A stretch of 64,000 nt of DNA from Pisaster brevispinus (Eukaryota > Echinodermata > Asteroidea > Forcipulatida > Asteriidae): contig JAMKCF010000013.1 of NCBI GenBank assembly GCA_023634235.1, forward strand, positions 8,345,827 to 8,409,826, written 5' to 3'. Positions 20,403-31,400 of this stretch are shown piece after piece; positions within the stretch are counted from its first letter, which is position 1, and each line of letters starts with the position of its first letter. The notes beneath the pieces are model-generated. The model made no database searches. It had not been told where the DNA came from and was given only the letters and a program-made list of their open reading frames with translations. The position numbers and the translations under genes are program-made.

Positions 20403-20530
20403 GCCGTGTCCGAAACGGCGACTTCGGCTACAGCTACAGCTAGATCAGCGCGTCTGCCAGTGTTGAAGAATAGGCAGACGCGCGCGATCTAGCCGTAGCT
20501 GTAGCCGAAGTCGCCGTTTCGGACACGGCC
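20402..20530. mobile_element. 129-bp foldback MITE
   Basis: Near-perfect palindrome with arms starting GGCCGTGTCCGAAACGGCG and a short centre. It is flanked by TAT on both sides (a possible 3-bp target duplication) and directly follows the preceding MITE. Confidence 0.75.
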
Positions 20531-20626
20531 TATGATCTGTATACAGTCAGCCTCGCTACCATAGGCCTTTATGAAATATGGATGTCTGATAGAGGGCGCA
20601 CTTCGATTTGGGTAATACAATTCAAT

Positions 20627-23600
20627 ATGGCTGCAGTGGATAAAATAGTGGTGAAGAACATTGACGAGGTAAGTGGTGTGTATAATGTTTTAATAAAATT
20701 AATTGTTGGTATTCTGTCTTAAACGTTAGATTACAACTATTTTGAAACTGGTAGCAGAATCAAGAAATTTGTCATAACTAAAAGTGGAAAATAACAGTCT
20801 AGTGCGGACTCTAGTTGCGATGTTCGTAAAGCCCTCCATCCTCCCGACCTGCCTGCCGACGGTCGCAGATGACAAGACGGTCTGCCACCGTCGGGAGGGG
20901 ATGGAGGGTTACGATCATCGCAACTATACATTTACAAGAGGTGATTGGCTTCTGTCCTGTTTTTGCCTTGAGTCGACGCCCGTGACAGACGTTCTGCTAT
21001 CGCTATCGAGGGTTTGCCACACGCTCTACCACTACCTGACTACCAGAGCTACTGTGTTAGCAGCCAGTTTTAGCAGTGTTAATGTTAGTAAACAGTAACT
21101 GTTAATTTAGTTACTTTACATATAAAGTGTCAATCCAGTGTCATGAATGCACCCACTGCTGTAACGTTAGCCCACTGCAACTGCCAGTACAGCAGCAGCT
21201 GCGAAAGCAGGACAGGGCTAGTATAAGTAGTACAGTAGTACTAGTAGTAGTAGTAGTAGTACAATGTACTACGTAGTACTTTAACTTCCCTTACTTTTAA
21301 ATGTTTTAAACACATTATTAGTGTTAGTTAAATCTAGAGGTTAATATAGATTTTATTTATCAGTTGAAATTTAAATCACAAAAATTAATAGAAGTAAATA
21401 AAACGTTAAAAAATATTTTTTATAAAATTGGAGGCTCCCCCTCCTTGTCACCTTGACCTTGGCCCTTTTTTATGGATTAGGTTAATAGTACTAGTTTGTG
21501 ATGACATGGCCTATTTTTACTGAAGGAAACCAAGGAAAATTGAATGTTAACTCTCTATTAACAGAATTATCCAGAGAAGCTGAAACTGGCAGAGCTAAAA
21601 AAATTGGTTAAACGTCAACAATGTTCCGTATCACCACTCATGGAGGAAATTACATCTTGTACAACAGTAAGAGCCTCAAAGTTGATTTTTTAGTCGAAAA
21701 TTCATAAGGTTTAAATCACTTATACAGGCTATACAAACAATTGCTACAGATCTTATTTTATTTTATCAGCCTGCGGATTATCTTGCATAGTATTACTAGC
21801 TGGGCTTTTATTTTTTGCCCTAAATCTAAAAGTTTCACTGAAAATAGCTGAATTACAGTATACCAATGATTGTTACAAATTACCTTTTGGAATTTTAATT
21901 TTCAATGAAAACCTAAGTTATGGCAAAAAAGGTCACAAGTTTCACACTGTAACAGGAAACTGAGATTCCGGTGTCTCTGTGATGGATATTTTTTGACCTC
22001 ATATGAAAACAAACAGTCTGATTTGTGAAATTGAAGTTATACATTAAATGTAACAGCTATCCCCACCAGTTAAAATTGCAAAGGGTGTAAAGATATACCA
22101 CAATGTCACACTTTGGCCCCCTTAATTATTAAAAGAATGACCCGATACAGAATGAATTTCATCAATTATTTTACTGTTTTATCTTTTAGAGTAAACGATG
22201 CTATTGCAGATGGAATTCAGCCACCAATTCCCAAGAGGGGCACAAAATCATCTTGTAAAGTAACATACCCCGCTGCAACGGATGCAGGGTGGACCAAATC
22301 TCTCATCAATATAAAGGTGACGCTGAAGATGGTTGATGAGTATATAGTACAACACAACACCAGCACGTTCCAACGTGAAGACCTCTCCGCACCTAGTGTG
22401 AAACTGAAGGCGTTCAAATTTGCAGCTGAAGGATACTGCATTCTCACATACCAATCAGTGAATGCTGTGTTTTGCACCGGTCGGTGTTTTCACTCGTTTT
22501 AAAAAAACGAGACTCCACATGTTGTCAGGTGCACACTAAGTAATAGCCAAGTACAACATGGGGAATGCACGTGTCGTGCAGGAGACGGTGGCCACTGCAA
22601 CCACGTTTTGGCATTATTGTATTCGCTTTGTACATTCACGGATAACAAACTGACTATGGTGCCAGATGATATTACTTGTACTTCAATGCTTCAAAAATGG
22701 CATAAACCACGAGGAAAGAACATCTGCCCCGAACCCATTGACCATGTAGTGCATAAGAAAATTCGAATGCAGGATGAATCAGTATCTACACGAGCAACCA
22801 GTGGCATTCAATCAACACTCTACAAAGCAGCAAGGGTACCATTACTTCACGATCCCCAATTAATCAGACAATCGGTGCAAAAATTACAAAATATCAACTC
22901 ACGGATTCCAGCAGCTTATATGTTAAAGCCTTCTCAAGAGTCCACCATATACACCAGAACAATGTTTGGACCTGTAGAGAAGGGGTCATTTCTGTCATAC
23001 CAGTATAACATGAACAATCCTGTCAGGTTTCCCGCGACCAGCAACATTCCTTCGTCTAATGGTTGTCCACCACAAGCTCTTGAATATCCCCCTTTTCCTC
23101 TGTATGAAGTCCCTCATTATCTTCCATCAAGCTTCAAAGATCCAAGTGATAGCAATGAGTATATTGACTTCCTACATAGCCTTGCTTTGACATCTTTGGA
23201 GGCAGCTGCACTAGAACAGGCCACACAAAAACAGTCGGAGAGTGATCTATGGATGTCTGCACGGAAACACAGACTGACTGCATCCACATTTGGGAAAGTT
23301 AAGCAAGCGATGGGTAAAAAGGGGACTAAAAGCAAAGAGAATATTGTTCGGGACAAACTTGAACCAAAACAACCATCTCAATACGTACAAAACATGTTTA
23401 ACCATGGTCTTAGGATGGAACCAGTTATTGCTGACAGATATACAGCATACGGGCATTCCATAGGTCATCCAGTGAAGGTGATGGACTCAGGCTTGGTGGT
23501 TAATGAGAATAATGTGTGGCTTGCTGCAACGCCCGACAAAAAAGTTGTGGACCCATGTGAGAAGTCGCCCTTTGGAATAGTAGAAATGAAGGCCCCTGCT

Positions 23601-23899
23601 CATCCCAATTACAAATATGTAACCCCATTAGAAGCATGCAACTCCCCAACATTCTACCTTACAAATGTGGATGGGTTACCACAGCTAAAGCATAGGCACG
23701 AACGTGGGTACTATGAACAAGTACAAGGACAAATGGCTCTGACTGGAGCCAAGTGGTGTGATTTTGTACAGAAAGGGGAATGGCAATAGAACGCATCAAA
23801 TATGATCATCATTTCTGGATGCAAACTGTCAAACATTTACAGGAGTTTTACTTTAAATTGTTTGTTCCAACTGTCCTTAAGTTAAATAATGAGGAATAG
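20627..23899 (+). pseudogene. YqaJ-type recombinase with SWIM zinc finger (ISL2EU protein 2)
   Basis: Candidate exon 1 20627-20668 (ATG, donor GTAAGT), exon 2 21565-21666, then a long exon from about 22190. The large exon is one frame broken by a TAA at 22500-22502. Just after the stop comes a SWIM zinc finger (CTCRAGDGGHCNH). The C-terminal YqaJ nuclease-like domain has ARKHRLTASTFGKV, FNHGLRMEPVIADRY, LAATPDKKV and IVEMKAP, the last two resembling the D...ExK catalytic core. A one-base frameshift near 23776 gives a premature stop at 23789; the other frame continues the family's C-terminus to 23899. The exon 3 acceptor does not match exon 2 in phase, so another lesion or an unseen exon is possible. 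Viral and phage YqaJ proteins are alkaline exonucleases; helper activity in transposition is not shown. Confidence 0.8.
20812..20926. mobile_element. 115-bp foldback MITE in YqaJ intron 1
   Basis: Palindrome with arms of the form TAGTTGCGAT..TCGTAA..CCCTCCATCC and a GTCGCAGA centre. A partial relative sits at 54655-54718 in the SLC35D intron. Confidence 0.7.
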
Positions 23900-24593
23900 T
23901 TAACTTATGAAAAAAAATAGTTGGATTTATAAGAATGCAAATAGATGGCAGCATACTTTACAGCTGACCATTTTGTGAAGATACGCATGTAGGCCCACGA
24001 GATATGTCATGAGATATATAGGTTTCTGTGCGATTTAAATTAAACTGCATCTCCTATTTAAAAAATATTTTGTTGTGGATATTAACTTATTATACATTTT
24101 TTATTCATTTTGCCAAAGTGTAAAAAAATAAAAGATGTAATACTCTATAACCATAAATTGCTTTTCAATTTGATGTTATTAACATACAAGTCTGTACAGG
24201 TACATTGTATTCTGTAGGTTGTTGATTCATTGCAGAATCATTGACAGAGATGGTTCGACTGTTCTAGGATTCTTCAAACATAAAATTGGGTTTCTTAATT
24301 AAGTAGAACATGACATTTGACTAGATACGTTTTTACGTGCAAATCCCTTATACATTTTCTTCCAGCAGAACTGCCACGGAAAGCAGTGAGTATACAGCTG
24401 ATAAAAAACAATGTCTGTTACTGGCAAAATTTAACAAAATGTTCAGTATTCATGTGCAAAAAAATCATCATGAAATAATTTGATTATTTCATTAATAGAG
24501 GATCCTCGAAGGCTTGAAGCGAAAATACATACAGAGTAGTGTTTGAAGGAATTCATCCCGAATATTGTGCCGGAACAAATTTCTTCATATGTT
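23900..24593. other. Intergenic gap between the convergent ISL2EU genes
   Basis: AT-rich; no supported gene. Presumably holds the 3' UTRs of both transposon genes. Confidence 0.5.
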
Positions 24594-26161
24594 TTATAAC
24601 ACTTGATTTACATTGTCTACTAAAAACACTGGGTGGTCAGAGAGGAGGGGGTTTTGAACATTTGTAAGTACAGCACACACAGACCAGATTTGATTAATGG
24701 AACCTGCCATGTTTATAGGAATTGGTCTATCAAAAATATGAAAATTCGTGATTTTGTTGATGGCACGTTCTACATGGATTCTTTCTGCAGCAATTTCTTG
24801 AGTTGCCAAAACTTCCTCTTCAGAAAACTGACCCTTTTTTTTCTAAAAATGGAGGAATGTTCAGTCTTAAATTTTTGCATTCACTTTTCAGATAAAAGAT
24901 CATCTATAAGAAATCCCTTGTCTGCCATAACAACATCATTGTCATTAAAATACATTTCCAGGAGACCACTTTCTTCTGTAATTTTTCGATCAGATATGGA
25001 GCCTGTGTAAAGTTTACTTGTAAAAGTCACTGCTCCTGATGGGGATATTCCGACAAGTCCTTTCAGTGTACACGCATTTTTATACTGTGAAAACATTTCA
25101 CTGTTCAGTACAAGTGTAGATGGGGTTTCAGTTTTGATTTCAGTACAGTCTATGATGACACGGGTGCTTGGGAACTTTTTCTGAAAGCTCTTGGGCATTG
25201 TTTTATCAAGTTTCTCGATCCATCCATATGTTCAGGCTCCCTAGCTTAAGAAACATGAAATTCACCCATGAGATGATGTAACGTGACACAGTGCTGCATG
25301 AGATTCCAAATAGATGTGATAAATGCACTTCAGAAAAACTTGTCCTTAACCGAACAAGAGTCAAGAAGAACTGTTCTTTGAAAGGCAAAGCTGGGGATGG
25401 CCCCTTTTTCTGTGCTTCTGATGGATCAGAGTAGTTATGGTCATTGTTTGGAGGTCCTGCATCGTTGTTTGATGGTCCTGCACCAGCACATTTACTTCTT
25501 GCGTATAAATCAATTTTCTCACCAATTGGTCCTGGGTCAAGCAAGCTGTAAATAACATTGTGTATGTGAATCCAGTATAAAATTCCATTGACGCATCTTC
25601 ATCTTTAAATGTATCAAGTCTAAAGATAAGACTTCGTTGAGCTTTTTCTTTGGCTTGGTAGAGTTCTTCTTGTACATTTTTTAACTGTTCAAGTTGCTTT
25701 TTTGATTCAGAAAGAGCTCCATTTAATTTCAAGATGTCTTCTTTCAATTCACAATGTTCTTTTTGCAAAACATTCTCTGTTGTGTCTTCTTCAGCTTTTT
25801 CACCATTTGATTCCTCTATGTTTGTGTTATCCACAAAGTAGTGTCTAGTAAGAGGTCTCCGCTTTGATTCCCTTGTGGCTGGTGTCTTGGTCCATGTGAA
25901 AATTGAGGGCACAGCATGTGGTAGCAGTGTGTTTTTTATTCTACATTCATCTTTCACAAAGTCAGTTTCTTTAAAATGAAGAGAGCATACTTTGGTGTGC
26001 TCTGTTATTTTAAAGTGTTTTCCTGGGTCTCGCCTAATTGCGTTGAGCCACTGACTCCTGAGAGTTTTTTGAGCCGGTAGTTTGTGGAAGCTTATTTTTC
26101 TTTCATTCAATATTCTGTAGCCAGATTTAGTACAATGTGGAACGCAACAGCTGTGAGGCAT
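24594..26161 (-). pseudogene. THAP - DDE transposase of the ISL2EU-type element
   Basis: N-terminal THAP zinc finger (MPHSCCVPHC, W in SQWLNAI, CSLHF, AVPSIF) for DNA binding, then a coiled-coil-like charged stretch. A helix-turn-helix-like segment follows (SEVHLSHLFGISCSTVSRYI). The DDE_4 nuclease core has D1 in VIIDCTEIKTE, D2 in VVMADKGF and E in AAERIHVERAIN. Frames change near 25545, 25215, 24880 and 24840, so at least four lesions break the gene, yet all three catalytic acidic residues remain readable. Confidence 0.85.
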
Positions 26162-27428
26162 ACCTGAAACATTAAAAAATGTAAAAACTAAATTTTTCAG
26201 ATCATCCTAGAGCCCCTCTTTAACGGTGAACAATATTCACCAACAGACTTGGAAACAATGTTAACTAGATACCTTTTCTCACGTTAGTTGCTTGCAGTTT
26301 CTCCTCTTTTTACTGAACTTTCTCCAAAACTTAAAGTAGGAGGAATTAATCTTCATATCAAGAAAAATTGTTCGTCACACACTTTCCGGCAAAAGTGCGC
26401 GTCAGTGCATGTTTTGCGCGGGCGCTGATGACGTGTACCGCCTATAAATTAACGTGCTAGTAATATACGCGATTGTTTGATGCACGTTCCACGAGAGTGT
26501 ATACGCAAAAGACGCCAAAGGCTTGCATGCACTTTTGACCAGGAAAGGGATGGACATAAAGACAAAGGGTATGATCCTCATAGGCTACTTGCAGGGGAGT
26601 GGAGGGTGGATCGGTTTAGTCTTGGTACTTTACGCCATAGAGTGGGCCCTATATGTTTAACCGTGGGCACTTTAAGCCACAACGAGACGTTAGTAATACA
26701 GTCTTCAAGCTGCAGTGGTCCATTCAATCATGGAGGTCGAAATTCCTCCTTGGTTAAATTAATGCTGGTGAGTTCATTCAGACAACTACATTCTCATGAT
26801 TCTGTCGCGACCCCCTACTCTTCCAATTTCTTGTTTTCCCCAATTCCAGACATCCCATTGTGTACAGATTAACCGGTCCCATGGGTACAACGCGAATATC
26901 CTGTCCCATTTTTAGTAACTACAATTTCAAGCTGACCAATCACGTACTAAATGATCCTTTCCAAAATCATCAGTGACTTGGACCCAGGCCAGAAACTTTC
27001 CAGACAATCGAAATGAGACATGACGTATGGGACAATCTGCATACAATACGATTCGACCTCCGGAGTAGTGGAACTCTGAACTTTTTACTCTGAGCATCTT
27101 GAAAAAAATGTCCCTACACACCTCTTGGCAAGTAGGACTATTTTTCAGGGCCTTTTCATTAAAAATACCCGAAATTGGAAGTAAAAGAACCCAAGTTATA
27201 ATCAATTTGGCTAACTTGTCAAATCTGTCTAATATAGAACATTTGAGGGGCCTACTTGAAATGTTTGTGAGACCGACGCTCTGCTTTCTACTTATCTAGT
27301 GTGGGGCAGAAGGATTCTCTCTTGGTAAGCTGGCATACTGCACAACCGGTAGCGTTTTTTCCCAGGACATTATGTGACACTTAACATAAATGGGCGTGTT
27401 TCACCAGTCTTCACGCGTGCGCATTTTT
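26162..27428. other. No gene seen
   Basis: Upstream side of the THAP gene and following non-coding DNA. Probably contains the right terminus of the ISL2EU-type element, which I could not place. Confidence 0.4.
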
Positions 27429-28230
27429 ATGGTGGCCCTGAAGGGACATCGCATATCGCAAACGTGTGCGCACACGTATGCGATGTTGCGAAATTTATCG
27501 CGAATAATGTGCGCACACGTAAGCAATGTCGTGAAACAATTCGCGAATATGTGCGCACACGTATGCGATGTCGCGAAATTTATCGCGAATATGTGCGCAC
27601 ACGTATGCGACTTTATTTGCAATGTCGTGAATTTTATTGCATGCCTTTGTCGCATACCATTCAATAAAATTCCTAATAAACTGGGGAGTTGTAGTAGCTA
27701 GTCTGGAATCGAGACGTACAAATAGATATAAATAGGGTCTGAATAATTTACCTTCGCGCACACGCTGTTCCTCATGCTTTCCTAATAAGTGAATAACTAT
27801 TACACTAACCATTGTACCGGTGCTCATTTTAGTGAGAATAGTCCAACGATTGTTCGCATGGACCTTTTGTTTTGTGATATGATGTTGTACCATCACCATG
27901 TGGATGGCCGGCTAGACATGGCCGCACTACTAAAATGTACCTGCCTGGTACCCAAGCTCCTGCCTTGAAGTATCTTTGGTATACAAAATGGGACCGGGCC
28001 ACTTGCGTACTCCCTATGTTACTAACAAATTGCCCGCAAAATGACACAACCCCAGAGGTATGCAATAAAATTCACGACATTGCAAATGAATTCGCAAACG
28101 TGTCCGCACATATTCGCGAATTGTTTCACGATATTGCACACGTGTGCGCACATATTCGCGAATTGTTTCACGACATTGCATACGTGTGCGCACACGTTTG
28201 CGATATGCGATGTCCCTTCAGGGCCACCAT
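27429..28230. mobile_element. 0.8-kb foldback element with repeat-built arms
   Basis: Inverted termini start ATGGTGGCCCTGAAGGGACA on both ends. The arms (about 230 bp left, 180 bp right) consist of roughly 42-bp repeats with TGTGCGCACACGTATGCG and TTATCGCGAATA modules, four on the left and three on the right. About 390 bp of unrelated DNA lies between them. The right end is 143 bp from the PLA2 copy 2 start codon. Confidence 0.85.
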
Positions 28231-28373
28231 ACATTTTGCACATTTCTTGTGAAGGTTTTCTTTTTAAATAAAATTCCGTGCTGGGCATCGTATTTTTCAC
28301 AAAGACTTTCGAGGGCGACAAAGTTTACACAAACTCTTTAGACAGTGAGATCAAGAGAAGAGCGTGCCGAACA

Positions 28374-28434
28374 ATGGCGAACAAAATACCAGTTCTTGTA
28401 TGGACCGTCTGCGTTCTGGCGATCATATCTAACG
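28374..28434 (+). CDS. PLA2: PLA2 copy 2 exon 1 (signal peptide)
   Basis: ATG in context AACAATGG; donor CG|GTGAGT in phase 1, matching exon 2. A TTAAATA at 28264-28270 is a weak TATA candidate about 100 bp upstream. Confidence 0.8.
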
Positions 28435-31400
28435 GTGAGTAATGAATAGAAGTTCTTAGATTTTGTGACCTGGTAGTTGATCACAATCAAAACAAAGCAA
28501 ATGTTAGCAAAAAGAAGATGGAACGCATTTCGGGATTATTATGTCAGGGAAATTGTGTGCTACTGATGGTGGGGCCAGGTGTTAGCACTAACCAATCGCA
28601 TATCTTCTTGGCCATCATTTTTAAAGAGCATTTTTCACAAGAATTAGCAAAAAAACTTGTTTTAATACGTGAAACAACTAAGTTGATAGCCAAACTACCC
28701 AGTCTTTTCTAACCATTCCTCGCTTACAGTTTAATTTGCAGAAAGTTGCTAAGCAATGCTCCCATATATGATAACCCCTTGGTTCTAATTCTCCAGATCT
28801 ATAGATGTATCAGCGAAAAAGATGTAAACAATGGTGGAAAAAGAGAAACGTTCTGGATTGAAATACTTGTTGTTCTTAGTTGTACATGACAGGGAATCTT
28901 AAAGCAAAAGAAAATTAAAACCTGAGAGAAACTTTAAAAAAAACAGCAAAAAAGTAATGCCACGCCTACTGTACGAGGCAGAAGACACCCTTAGATAGGT
29001 TGCAATATGAAGGCAAATTTTACAGGCAAATAGACCTTATGCACATGACGTCATTTCAGTAGGGCGCCCTCACCTAGAGGTCAAAAGGAGGTTGTTAATT
29101 GGCCAATCCTGTGCGCCGCGCGTAAAAATCTGTGCGATTCGATTGTTTCGTCACCGTTTACCTCTAAGATGCCGGTTGGATGACGTCAATGCATAAGGTC
29201 TATTGGAACACACATTCATGCGTTTCGCGTGTGAACTGCATGCAGCACGCGCGCATTTCACAAAAGACATTGCACAATTGGTTAGTAAACAGCGCGTGTG
29301 CGTTAATAATTTGAGCGCCTGACGCGCCTGCAAGCCAAAATGCAATTTGCCCCCCTGAGGATGGGTCTATTTGAACTATCTGTAGTTCCATACCAGTCCA
29401 GTCCTCAGCTTCGAGATTTTACATGCACCTCTCAATGACGTACAACGAGGATTTCTCTCGAGTTGGCCCAATAAAGGAAACGTTTTCTGTGCAACAAACT
29501 CAGTTTTGGCTATAAATGAATTGTATTCAAGACCTCGTAGATGGATTGTCATTTTACGTTCTTTGAGCAGCACTCTTAAGTGTATTATGTTTTTCTTTTT
29601 CCAGATACCCTTGTGCTCTCAAACTGTGTACAGACTTATGTTTTTACTATAGGATTTCCGGATTAATGTCACTCAAAATTAATTCAATTTCACTCATGTT
29701 CACACATTTCCCCCTTATTCAAAGAAAGTAGTGTTTATAATTTTGGTTTTTTACCCTTACACCTAATGTGTATTAAGTATTGTATACCAATAGTATACAA
29801 TGCTTAATCGTTAGGGTAAAAACAACAATATAATCATTATAACAATAATAATAATAATAATAATAATTGTATTTTTATTTTATTTACCCTCGGTGCAAAA
29901 TTTAAATCTGGTAAAAAGGAGTGTTGTTTTTAGCATTAAATTTCTACTCCCTCTGCCTTCATTTCGTTTTTGTGCACACATATTTCGTTCTTCTCATTCA
30001 GGTTTGTTTCAGTTAGTCATTCTAATCAATTCATCACTAGGCATTGAAGACTATATTTTCATCTTTTTTGGGTGGAATCTTTTCTTTCTTTTGATGAAAT
30101 CAAATAGTTTATGAACCTCAGAGCTGCTGGCTTCGTTGGGCTATTTGGGCTACAAAATAGGCTAACATATGACTTCAAAGGTCTTTCAGGAATGGAGAAG
30201 AACGGTTCCTGAAAGAAACCATCAAATTTTGCCGTTTTCGAGCATTTTTCAAAAAACGAAGGTCACGTGATTTATTCGAACCAAAAAAGTGGTTCGGATA
30301 AATCACGTGATCTTCGGAGTTAGTTTTACTTCCAGCCGTATAAAGTAAATTACTGAACCAAATTTAAATCTGTTTTTTTTTACAATTATTCATGAGTATT
30401 TGACAAAAAAGACTATAATGTATTCAGATTATTGATATAATTTGTAAATAATGATGAAAAATCGAACGTAAGATTCGCATTCAGAAAGTCCGTGCAACCG
30501 AAGCGTGTTTTTCTGCGCACCGGCGTGGGAGCTAGCGGAACGTAAATCATGGGGCATATCCCGTACAGCCGGTGCCGTGTCTCGTGGGGCAAGAGAGACA
30601 AACCCCGGGGCATGAACTCCCCAGCTTGCCGGTCTAGCCGTGAGCTTGGGAGCTTGTCGGAGGGGTTGGGAGCCAGACCAACAATTACGGATTTTTTACG
30701 AGGGTTTTAGTCTCTACCCCTAGCAATTATCCTACCCTAGCATGTTTATCCCATACAGCTGGTCTACTTCTATGATAGCTGCACAATGTCGCCCCCCAAA
30801 AAAAAAAAAAATAAAAATAAAAAATTGCTGCTTTTGCTGGCTTTCCCTTTGGATTTATCGTGGGTTTTTTAACTTTTTACTTTTCGTTGGACCACCTTCT
30901 GGGTGATTTCCTTGTTTTTTTGTTTTTTTTTGGTTTGTTTACCGATCATTGGACGTCAAAGAAATGTTCTCCATTGCAAGTAAGTTCGTCCAGTTCGTCG
31001 TACACAGAATACTGGTTGGGGTGCGTTTTCGCGGTCGTAACCAATAACTGTTTCAATGGCAAGATCAACCGAAACAGTTATTGGTTACGACCGCGAGCGG
31101 ACTTCGACTTACCATAGAGCAAGGAACCTTGCTCTATGGACTGACGTCCGATTATGTTTGTTTTTTTATTTACACGTGAATTTGTGCTTGATGGATATGA
31201 AGTCTGGATCCTCATGCCTCGCCGTTGTTATAATTAATACATAAACAGAGCATCAGTCTACTTACAACATTGCGGAACATTGTCACGTAAACTTGACAGT
31301 TGCAACGGCTGGAAAAGCGTTTAAGCTGACCTGTGACCGCGTTTTGTTTTTTTCAAATTTTTCGTTTATTACGTGATATTTTGATTATTTTTTGACAACA

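Larger units (their letters stand above)
20627..26161. mobile_element. Degenerate ISL2EU (IS4EU)-type DNA transposon
   Basis: Two convergent genes: a SWIM/YqaJ-type gene on + and a THAP-DDE_4 transposase gene on -. This pairing defines ISL2EU-class elements, in which the DDE protein is the transposase and the YqaJ protein is a presumed exonuclease helper. Both genes are broken. I could not find the terminal inverted repeats by eye, so the limits given are the outer start codons. Confidence 0.75.

Noticed and set aside
27374..28321. Overlapping frames with repeated CAHVCD/RTRMRCRE residues
   Set aside because: Translations of the approximately 42-bp repeats in the foldback element; present on both strands and without codon constraint.
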